Assembly: GCA_020638735.1 (NCBI GenBank) | Contig: JACKHZ010000008.1 | Coordinates: forward strand, 1,188,503-1,252,502 | DNA: 64,000 bases | Reading direction: 5' to 3' | From: Planctomycetota bacterium | Lineage (GTDB): Bacteria > Planctomycetota > UBA1135 > UBA2386 | Shown: piece by piece, positions 57,629 to 64,000 of the stretch | Layout of the letters: each line of letters starts with the position of its first letter | Position numbering within the stretch: position 1 is the stretch's first letter | Program-made: the position numbers and the translations under genes | The notes under the pieces: model-generated | What the model was told of the DNA's origin: nothing | What the model saw: only the letters and a program-made list of their open reading frames with translations | The model's database searches: none

Positions 57629-58162
57629 GTGAGCCATCTTCGAATCGTCGCCCTCGAGCGCCGGCGTCACCCGCCGGAAGGGCAGGGTTCTCGGGCTGAC
57701 CGGCCCTCGCGTCGGCGCCTCGCCGTGCTCGCGCTGGCGGGCCTCGCGCTCGGCTTCGCCGGCGGTCAGGTGCTGCGTCACCTCGCACCTCACCCGACAC
57801 CCCAGCCGACACCCCACCCGACACCCCACCCTGCGCGAACACGCCCGGCAGCGGCGCCCGCGACTCCGCTCCCGGTCGCGTGCTTCGCGCTGCCCGGCGG
57901 CGGCCAAGGCGGTGAGGGCCTGCGCTGCAGCGGCACCGCCACACCAGGCGGCACGCTGAACGTCGAGGTCGCGAGCAACGACGACAGCGTCGCCGTCACC
58001 AACCCGCTGACCGGCGAGACCACGCACCACGGCGTCGGTCCCAGCAAGGTCGCCAGCGTGCCGATCCCGCCGCTGCCGCCGGGCAGCGTGCTGCACATCA
58101 CCGTCGGCTGGGGCGCCCGCACGCGGACCGTGACCGTCGAGATCGTCGCCCCCGCCAGCTGA
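57629..58162 (+). CDS. Anchored protein with repeat linker, second copy of the small-domain module
   Basis: A 177-residue protein with a GTG start at 57629. A basic segment (PSRRRLAVLALAGLALGF) contains a signal or anchor helix near residues 30-50, followed by a Pro/His/Thr repeat linker (PHPTPQPTPHPTPHP) and a C-terminal beta domain homologous to the product of 56087-56350. It corresponds to the first two genes of the upstream copy combined in one frame. Start choice is uncertain; no strong ribosome binding site is seen. Function unknown. Confidence 0.65.
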   Translation: MSHLRIVALERRRHPPEGQGSRADRPSRRRLAVLALAGLALGFAGGQVLRHLAPHPTPQPTPHPTPHPARTRPAAAPATPLPVACFALPGGGQGGEGLRCSGTATPGGTLNVEVASNDDSVAVTNPLTGETTHHGVGPSKVASVPIPPLPPGSVLHITVGWGARTRTVTVEIVAPAS

Positions 58163-58200
58163 GCCGCCCGCGGATCCACCTCGAGCTCCCCCACTTCCTC

Positions 58201-58248
58201 CACTTCCCCACTTCCCCACTTCCCCACTTCCCCACTTCCCCACTTCCC
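58201..58248 (+). repeat. Six perfect copies of the octamer CACTTCCC
   Basis: 48 bases of pure tandem CACTTCCC repeats, with an imperfect unit just before. The tract lies 25 bases upstream of the ATG at 58273, in the leader of the second secreted-protein gene. Copy-number changes would alter leader length, not the reading frame. Confidence 0.92.
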
Positions 58249-58272
58249 CCCAACCACAGCCACCCGCGAACC

Positions 58273-59400
58273 ATGCACGCTCCCACCGCACGCCGCACGC
58301 AGCCCTCGCCGCACACCATCCCCGCGACCGTCGCCGCGCTCGTGATCTCCATTCTCGCCGCGAAGACCACGGCACAGTCACCGCAGCACCTGGTCGTGCC
58401 GGCCGCCTATGAGCACACCGACGCGATCAGCTACCAGTGGATCGCCGGCGCGAGCCGCGCGGTGCGGCAGCAGACGCTGATCGGCGCCGGCTCGCTGCAG
58501 ACACTCGTCGGCCACTCGCTGACGGCGATCGAGCTACGCCGCTCCGCCAAGAACGAGACGTTCGCCGGCGGCGTCGCCAACCTGACCGTGACCTTGTCGA
58601 TCTCGCCGCACGACCCGCTGAACATCACGCGCGCCTTCGCCGGCAACGTCGGCGTCGCGCCGCAGCAGGTGTTCTCGGGCGCCGTGCAGTTTCCGACTTC
58701 GCCGCCCAACCCCGGACCGAACGTCGCCTGGACGCCGGACAACGTCGTGCGCATCGCCTTCGCGACGCCGTTCGTCTACGGCGGCGGCACGCTGTGCCTC
58801 GACGTCGTCGGCACGCCGATCGCCGGCCAGGAGGCCGCGTGGTGGATGGCCGACGCCATGTTCGAGGACGTCGAGGGCAGCGCCACCGACCTCGGCGGCG
58901 GATGTGGCGGCTTCGGCGGCCCGCAGCACACGTGGAGCCACGTCGCGACGCGCACGCTGGTCGCCGGCAACTACGCCGACTTCTTCGCCTACGGCACGCC
59001 GTGGAGCCTCGCGGTCGCGGCGTTCGGCCTGGGCAACCCGACGGGCCTTCCGGTGCACGCGCTCGGGCTACCGTCGCCGATCGACTGCGAGCTGCACCTG
59101 TCGACCATCGACGGCCTGATGCCGGCGGTGCTGGTGCCGCACACCGACCCGATGCTGCAGAGCCGCGGCGGCCTGGCGCACATCGAGCTCAAGCTGCCCG
59201 GCGCCGCGCAGGCGCTCGGCATGCAGCTGACGACGCAATGGCTCGAATGGGAGCAGATGGCGACCAGCAACGCGCTGCAGTGGACGGTCTGCGGCGCGCT
59301 GCCGACGCTCGACATGGCGTTGGTCGAAGGCGACCCGAGCGAAGCCGAAGGGCAGGTCTCGGTGCACCTCGCGCACGTGCTGCGCTTCGAGTTCGAGTAG
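58273..59400 (+). CDS. Secreted protein of unknown family, copy 2 of a tandem pair
   Basis: A 375-residue paralogue of 56373-57464. The signal peptide is longer (ending at AKTTAQ), then QHLVVPAAYEHTDAISYQW and the shared blocks RRSAKNETFAGG, GTPIAGQEAAWWMADAMFED, LGGGCGGFGGP and HVLRFEFE. The copies align end to end without large gaps. It follows an octamer repeat tract, possibly affecting expression. Function unknown. Confidence 0.75.
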   Translation: MHAPTARRTQPSPHTIPATVAALVISILAAKTTAQSPQHLVVPAAYEHTDAISYQWIAGASRAVRQQTLIGAGSLQTLVGHSLTAIELRRSAKNETFAGGVANLTVTLSISPHDPLNITRAFAGNVGVAPQQVFSGAVQFPTSPPNPGPNVAWTPDNVVRIAFATPFVYGGGTLCLDVVGTPIAGQEAAWWMADAMFEDVEGSATDLGGGCGGFGGPQHTWSHVATRTLVAGNYADFFAYGTPWSLAVAAFGLGNPTGLPVHALGLPSPIDCELHLSTIDGLMPAVLVPHTDPMLQSRGGLAHIELKLPGAAQALGMQLTTQWLEWEQMATSNALQWTVCGALPTLDMALVEGDPSEAEGQVSVHLAHVLRFEFE

Positions 59401-59476
59401 CCGCGGCGCACATGGCCGGTCGGCGCCAGGCGCGCGCACCGACCGGCACGAACACCCAGCGAGCAGGAGCACCGCC

Positions 59477-60517
59477 ATGACCGACCTGTGCCTCGACCCC
59501 GACGCGCGCCGCCAGCTCGACGAGCACGGCCTCTGGGCGTTCTGGCGCGACCATCCGAGCGGCCGCGGCCGCCAGGGCTTCGCCGGCCTGTTGCTGGCGT
59601 GCACGGCCGAGGGCTGTCGCTGCCACACGCTGTTCTTGGAGGGCGTCTGGATCGACGACCGCATGGCGTGCATCGAGCTCGACGGCGACCGGCTCCGGAT
59701 CATCGGCCGCGGGCGACCGGACGACGATCGGCCGCTCGCCCCGGGTGTGCACTACCTGCGATGGGACGCGCGCACCGGCGCGCTCGAGCCATTGCACGGC
59801 GACGCCGAAGGACTGCAAGACGTCGCGCGGTGGCTGCACGCCGAGGTCGACGACGAACTGCGCGCGGCGCTGCACCGCATCGTCGCCGCGCAGCGTCGCG
59901 ACGCGCAGCCGGACCCCGGGCTGTGGCGGAGCTGGCGGGCGGGAGACATGGTCCATCACGTCGACCACTTCCCCAACCATGTGTTCGCCGGGCTGCGCAG
60001 CGACGGCGTCACCTATCGCCTCGACGACCTGCACTGTGTCACCCCGGGCTGCGAATGCGCGGACGTGCGCTTCGTGGTGCATCGCATCCGCGCCGACGAC
60101 GAGGTGCTGGACGACGACGACGAAGAAGACGACGAGGCGCTGCCCGTCGGCTCCGTGCGCATCCGACTGCCCGACCCGCACCCGTACGAGGTGTCGATCG
60201 ACGGCCGCTACCTCCGCTCGCGGCACGCGCTGCTCCACCTGTGGACGCGGTTCGTCGCGCGGCACCCGCAGCTGATGGCCGACCTGCACCATCGTCGCGC
60301 GCAGCTGCGGCGACTGCGCCCGCCGGCGCTGCTCGCCTCCGCCCCGGAGGGCTCCCCGCACCGGCCTTGCATCCTCGCGATGCCCCGCCGGGCCGCCGCC
60401 CGCTATCGCGGCGAGGAAGCAACCGGCGACGCGAGCGACGCCGGCGACGTCCGAAGTGACGAAACGGGCCTGGACGGGGCTGGGGAAGGAGGCGCGCAGC
60501 AGGAAGGGGACCGCTGA
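59477..60517 (+). CDS. Uncharacterised protein with duplicated CxxxGCxC motif
   Basis: A 346-residue, probably cytoplasmic protein. CTAEGCRCHTLFLEGV (about residue 42) and CVTPGCECADVRFVVH (about residue 191) are two copies of a Cys-rich motif, each at the start of a strand, which suggests two related domains or a shared metal site. Between them are acidic and aromatic stretches (YLRWDARTGALEPLHGD). A run of acidic residues (DDDDEEDDE) follows, and the end is a helical, charged tail. No family recognised. It is followed by the PAP2 fusion gene. Confidence 0.65.
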   Translation: MTDLCLDPDARRQLDEHGLWAFWRDHPSGRGRQGFAGLLLACTAEGCRCHTLFLEGVWIDDRMACIELDGDRLRIIGRGRPDDDRPLAPGVHYLRWDARTGALEPLHGDAEGLQDVARWLHAEVDDELRAALHRIVAAQRRDAQPDPGLWRSWRAGDMVHHVDHFPNHVFAGLRSDGVTYRLDDLHCVTPGCECADVRFVVHRIRADDEVLDDDDEEDDEALPVGSVRIRLPDPHPYEVSIDGRYLRSRHALLHLWTRFVARHPQLMADLHHRRAQLRRLRPPALLASAPEGSPHRPCILAMPRRAAARYRGEEATGDASDAGDVRSDETGLDGAGEGGAQQEGDR

Positions 60518-60541
60518 CGGCGTCGGCCGGCCCGATGATCG

Positions 60542-60617
60542 CGTGCCCGGTGATCGCGTGCCCGATGGCGACGTGCCCGATGGCGACGTGCCGGGTGGCG
60601 ACGTGCCGGGTGGCGAC
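60542..60617 (+). repeat. Five imperfect tandem 15-bp repeats
   Basis: Units of the form CGTGCCCGATGGCGA follow each other five times, with drift from CGTGCCCGGTGATCG to CGTGCCGGGTGGCGA. They lie between the stop at 60517 and the ATG at 60713. In one frame they would encode V-P-x-G-D repeats, but no gene with a start and ribosome binding site spans them. Confidence 0.8.
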
Positions 60618-60712
60618 CCTGCGCGCCGATCCGCGCGCATTCCGACGCTGCGCTGGCGACGCGGCGGGCGTTGCGGTACGCGTGGTCGCCCGCACGCCGC
60701 CGCCAGGCCCTG

Positions 60713-63250
60713 ATGAACGGCACCGAGACCCCGACCGAACGACAACGCCCTTCCCTCGCCGTCCTGTTGGGCGTGCTCGTGCCGCTGGCGATCGCCACCG
60801 CGATCGCGGTCTGGATCGAACACACGACGCCGGCGCTGCGCGAGTGGCTGCTGGCGCGCGAGGCCCACGACGGCGCCGGCCTCAGCACGCTGTGGTGGGT
60901 GCTCAGTGACGTCGGGCTCGGCGAAGGTCTGGTGCTGATCCTGTTCGCGATCCTCGTCGTCACCGGCGACCGGCGGCGACTGCAGGACGGCGCCATCGCC
61001 GCGATCCTCGCCGGCATCGTCGTCAACGTCGTCAAGGTGATCGTCGCGCGCGAGCGCCCCGAGCCCAACGTGTCGTATGCGTGGCCGTCCGGGCACACGT
61101 CCGCGGCCGCGGCTGTGGCGGCGGCGCTCAGCGGCTGGCGGCCGGCGGTGGCCGTCACCGGCTGGGCGGCCGCGCTCGGCGTCGCCGCGAGCCGTGTGAT
61201 GCGCGGGCGCCACTGGCCGGGCGACGTGCTCGGCGGCCTGTTCGTCGGCAGCGCGTGCGGCTTCTTCGCGCGGCGCATGCCGCTGTGGCTGCCCGAGTGG
61301 CTCGAACGCGAACGCGCGCGCATCGTCGTCGCGTGGTCGGTGGTCGCGTGGTGGTGGCTGAGCCTGGCGCGGCGCTCCGGAGAGTCGGGCACCGACCTGC
61401 TGCTGAACGCGCTGCCGACGCTGGTGTGCGGGCTGTGGGCCGCGACGCGGCTCGTGGAGTCGCGATCGCGCGCGCTCGGGTCGGGCACCACGCTGCAGGG
61501 CAGCCCGTCGGCGCTCGACGACGCGCACGCATACGACCGCTCCGCCAGGTCACCGCGCGGCTGGCGCACAGCGGTGCCCTACGCGCTGCTGTTCGTCGTC
61601 GTGACGCTGATCGGCATCGCCGGCACCGCGCACTTCTCGCTGCTCGACGTCGACGAACCGCGCTTCGCCACCGCGTCGCGCACCATGCTCGAGACCGGCA
61701 ACTGGATCGTGCCGTGGTTCAACGGCGAAGAACGCTTCGACAAGCCGGTGTTCATCTACTGGCTGCAGGCCGCGTCGATGGCGATCCTGCACCCGATCGA
61801 GTTCGCCGCGCGCTTCCCGTCGGCGATCGGCGTCGCGCTCGCCGCGCTGGCGACCGCCGGTATCGGCCGCCTGCTCGGCCTCGCGTTGCTGCCGGCGCTG
61901 ATCGCCGGCGTCGTCGCCGGCACCGCGCCGCTGGCGCAGGGCATGGCGCATGGCTCGACCGCGGACGGGTTCCTCTACGGCGCCGAGACCGCCGTCGCGT
62001 TCGTGCAGGTGTGGCGCTTCCGCCGCGGCCCGGGCGTCGCGTCGTGGCTCGCGCTGTGGGGCCTGGTCGCCGTGGCGTTCTTGACCAAGGGCCCGCCCGC
62101 CGTCGTCGGCCCGATCGCGGTGGCCGTCGGCGTCTGGTGGGCCGGCGGTCGCGCGCGCTGGTCGTCGGTCGTCGGCGGTGTCGTGCTCGCGACGGGCCTC
62201 GTCGCCGCGTGGGCCGTGCCCGCGCTGGTGCAGACGGAGGGAAGGTTCTGGACGCGCGGCGTGATGTACCACGTCGTCGAGCGCAGCAGCCGCCCGTTCG
62301 AAGGGCACGGTGGGTTCGCGCCGTGGTGGTTCTTGATGTACTTCGTCACGATCCCGCTGACCATGCTGCCGTGGTCGCTGCTGCTGCCGTGGGCGTGGCG
62401 GACCGTGCGGAGTCGAGCGGTGGATGTCGCCGCTGTCGGCGCCGCCGGGCCGGGCGCGTCGACCGAACGCCCCCCACTGACGCCCAAGGCGACCTCGCGC
62501 CTGCTGCTCGGCTGGGCCCTCGGCGTCGTCGCCACCTTCACCGTCGTCATCAGCAAGCTGCCCCACTACGTGCTGCCGTGCTATCCGGCGATCGCGCTAG
62601 CGATCCTGATCGGCCGTGCAGATTGCCGCATGCCGATCACCGCCGTCGCGCTGCGCGTGCTGGGAGTCGCCGTCGCGATCGCCCTGCCCATCGCCATCGT
62701 CGTCGCCGGCTTCGACTTCGCCGTCGCGCCCGCCACCATCGGCGGCCTCGCCTTCGCCGCGACCCTGTGGCGCGCCGCCGGGCAGCTGCGCGAGGCGCGC
62801 ACCCTCGACGCCGTCACCACCCTAGCTGCCGGAGTCACCCTCAGCATGGCTGCGCTGTTCGCCCGCGCGCTGCCGATGGCCAGCCCGACCATGCTGGCAT
62901 GGCAGTTCGCCAACCGGTTGCCGGCAGAGGTCAAGCAGGGCGAGGTCGTGAACCTCTATCGCTTCATCCTGCCGAGCGTGACCTTCTACCTGCACGACAC
63001 CGTGCCGCTGGTCGTCGAGGATGCCGAGACCCTGCACATGCTGGCGGAGGAGGGGCAGCTGGTGCTGATGCTCGAGCGCGAACGCGCGCCGCTGTTGGCG
63101 GCGGCGGATGCGCTGGCTGCGGCGGAGCCGGAGGTGGCGAAACGCGCGCGCGCGGCGCTGGAGCAGCCGGTGTGGGAGGCGAGTGGGTTCTTGCCGACGA
63201 AGGGGAAGAGGGTCACGGTGCTGCTTTGTGGGCGGCATCGCGGCGGGTGA
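60713..63250 (+). CDS. PAP2-family phosphatase fused to ArnT-like GT83 glycosyltransferase
   Basis: An 845-residue membrane protein. Residues 1-230 form a PAP2 phosphatase with Lys108...Arg115-Pro116 (KVIVARERP), PSGH at 125-128 and SRVMRGRHWPGD containing His167. From about residue 285 a GT83 enzyme follows: LLDVDEPRFATASRTM, FNGEERFDKPVFIYWLQA, FLTKGPPAVV and SKLPHYVLPCYPAIALAI, as in ArnT. ArnT adds aminoarabinose to lipid A from a polyprenyl donor, and PAP2 enzymes dephosphorylate lipid A or polyprenyl phosphate. Joining both suggests a single envelope-glycolipid modification enzyme; the acceptor is unknown. The start at 60713 is chosen after the short repeats. Confidence 0.88.
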   Translation: MNGTETPTERQRPSLAVLLGVLVPLAIATAIAVWIEHTTPALREWLLAREAHDGAGLSTLWWVLSDVGLGEGLVLILFAILVVTGDRRRLQDGAIAAILAGIVVNVVKVIVARERPEPNVSYAWPSGHTSAAAAVAAALSGWRPAVAVTGWAAALGVAASRVMRGRHWPGDVLGGLFVGSACGFFARRMPLWLPEWLERERARIVVAWSVVAWWWLSLARRSGESGTDLLLNALPTLVCGLWAATRLVESRSRALGSGTTLQGSPSALDDAHAYDRSARSPRGWRTAVPYALLFVVVTLIGIAGTAHFSLLDVDEPRFATASRTMLETGNWIVPWFNGEERFDKPVFIYWLQAASMAILHPIEFAARFPSAIGVALAALATAGIGRLLGLALLPALIAGVVAGTAPLAQGMAHGSTADGFLYGAETAVAFVQVWRFRRGPGVASWLALWGLVAVAFLTKGPPAVVGPIAVAVGVWWAGGRARWSSVVGGVVLATGLVAAWAVPALVQTEGRFWTRGVMYHVVERSSRPFEGHGGFAPWWFLMYFVTIPLTMLPWSLLLPWAWRTVRSRAVDVAAVGAAGPGASTERPPLTPKATSRLLLGWALGVVATFTVVISKLPHYVLPCYPAIALAILIGRADCRMPITAVALRVLGVAVAIALPIAIVVAGFDFAVAPATIGGLAFAATLWRAAGQLREARTLDAVTTLAAGVTLSMAALFARALPMASPTMLAWQFANRLPAEVKQGEVVNLYRFILPSVTFYLHDTVPLVVEDAETLHMLAEEGQLVLMLERERAPLLAAADALAAAEPEVAKRARAALEQPVWEASGFLPTKGKRVTVLLCGRHRGG

Positions 63251-63439
63251 GTGGGTTGGTCGGGGTACGGATCGACAAGGTCGGCCAGCGCGGGTCGGTC
63301 GCCGCGATGCTGAGTGGGTGACGTGCGCGGCGGTGGTGCGATCGCTCCCGGGAACGAACCTGTCGAGGGGTGGCCGGGGCAAAGCGCCGCGCTTGACACG
63401 GTCACGCCGCGTCGCCATCGTGGTTCGTCTGGACCGCGC

Positions 63440-63514
63440 GCGGGTGTAGTTCAGTGGTAGAACGTCAGCTTCCCAAGCTGAATGTCGTCGGTTCGATCCC
63501 GATCACCCGCTCCA
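63440..63514 (+). tRNA. tRNA-Gly (CCC), CCA encoded
   Basis: A 75-base cloverleaf: acceptor GCGGGTG pairs perfectly with CACCCGC, anticodon stem TCAGC/GCTGA encloses loop TTCCCAA with anticodon CCC, and the T arm contains GTTCGATCC. CCA is encoded at 63512-63514. tRNA genes of this kind are frequent integration sites. Confidence 0.96.
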
Positions 63515-63831
63515 GTTCTCTCTGTCGCAGGAACGCTAGGAAGCCCGTCCCGTCGGCGCTTTGGAGCAGTCCCGCGCGTCGGCAGGCAGCCGCTGCAGGC
63601 TGAGGTCAGACGGCTCCGCTGGCCCGAGGTCAGACCGGAGGTCAGACCCAAGAAAAGCACGCGCCCACCGCGGGCGCAAGAGCGCACTCCGTGGGCCCAC
63701 CCTGACTCGACCGCAGCGGCTGCGTTGGGTTGGTCGGTTGCCTACCCCGGCCGGGCACCGACGGGCCGCAGAAACCGGCCGCCCGCACGCTGGACTGCTC
63801 TGCAGCCGACCCCTACGGTCCAGCGCGTACT
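63515..63831. other. 317-bp spacer with GAGGTCAGAC direct repeats
   Basis: No gene is supported here. GAGGTCAGAC occurs at about 63603, 63626 and 63638 (complement GTCTGACCTC). Composition is less coding-like than elsewhere. It separates tRNA-Gly from a possible island start. No second copy of the tRNA 3' end is visible in the window. Confidence 0.6.
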
Positions 63832-64000
63832 TTGGCTTCCAAGAAGAACACGCCCCAGGCTCGCATCGCCCACGATGCGAACCTCTTCTGCAGCTCGCGC
63901 GACCTCACGAACGAGGCAAGCGTCGAGTCATTCTTCGTCCTCCGACTTCTGCAGGCGCTCGGCTACGAGGATGGTGAGATCCGAACCAAGGAGTCAATCG
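63832..64000 (+). CDS. N-terminus of a probable N6-adenine DNA methylase / restriction protein (partial)
   Basis: A TTG start at 63832 opens LASKKNTPQARIAHDANLFC, continuing to the window edge with ASVESFFVLRLLQALGYEDG and EIRTKESI. This pattern (V-SFFV-RLL--LGY-D-EI--K-SI) resembles the N-terminal region of DNA methylase or type I restriction-related proteins. Only 56 codons are visible, so the domain itself is unseen and the start is tentative. Its position after tRNA-Gly supports an accessory, perhaps defence-related, island. Confidence 0.5.
   Translation, partial: MASKKNTPQARIAHDANLFCSSRDLTNEASVESFFVLRLLQALGYEDGEIRTKESI

Noticed and set aside
60456..60713. Small gene encoding V-P-x-G-D repeats
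   Set aside because: No ribosome binding site or signal; overlaps the end of the upstream gene in another frame and simply translates 15-bp repeats.

Overview
The window is high-GC chromosomal DNA, probably from a member of the Planctomycetota. That placement is an inference from gene content: two alpha/alpha-toroid proteins with TonB-like N-termini, a formylglycine sulfatase, a GldA/GldF-GldG/DUF4340 module, a PPi-type phosphofructokinase, a redoxin/cytochrome/copper-monooxygenase-like fusion, a DprE1/DprE2-like pair and many lipoproteins. There is no rRNA operon. tRNA-Phe and tRNA-Gly are present.

Layout. 1-5060: the end of a serpin, an RhlE-type helicase, and a complete IS66-family element (2166-4669). 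The element sits inside a DUF1579 gene with a perfect 8-bp target duplication. 5077-7775: two translationally coupled genes of visibly lower GC. The upstream one carries a (CT)15 tract just after its start codon and is a candidate phase-variable gene. 7914-11236: a DprE2/DprE1-like operon diverging from a SurA-like chaperone. 11447-16822: two toroid paralogues flanking a 132-bp tandem repeat array and a coupled pair of paralogous lipoproteins. 16823-21679: a possible c-di-GMP riboswitch before a short flagellin, then rpsT, a TPR protein, def, ribF and tRNA-Phe.

21804-35533: a soluble PAS chemoreceptor, copper export genes (CopZ-like, CopA), and a 9.4-kb gene for a whole PKS-NRPS assembly line, KS-AT-KR-DH-ACP-C-A-PCP-TE. 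35558-40609 (minus strand): GldA, a GldF-GldG fusion and a DUF4340 protein. The last two are broken by three single-base insertions. 40866-55460: envelope and respiratory genes, including an outer-membrane barrel, two membrane glycosyltransferase or dehydrogenase genes, the redoxin/cytochrome fusion, a cation antiporter with a CBS partner, a PPi-dependent phosphofructokinase, and a sulfatase-YjdF-PqiA operon.

55605-59400: a tandemly duplicated secreted-protein module separated by short repeats. 59477-63250: a protein with a duplicated Cys motif and a PAP2-ArnT-like fusion. 63440-64000: tRNA-Gly, a repeat-bearing spacer, and the first codons of a likely N6-adenine DNA methylase or restriction gene, which suggests that an accessory or defence island starts here.

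The strongest non-routine signals are the IS66-interrupted gene, the (CT)15 switch candidate, the 132-bp array, the possible flagellin riboswitch, the single-protein PKS-NRPS with KR ahead of DH, and the three frameshifts in the Gld module.
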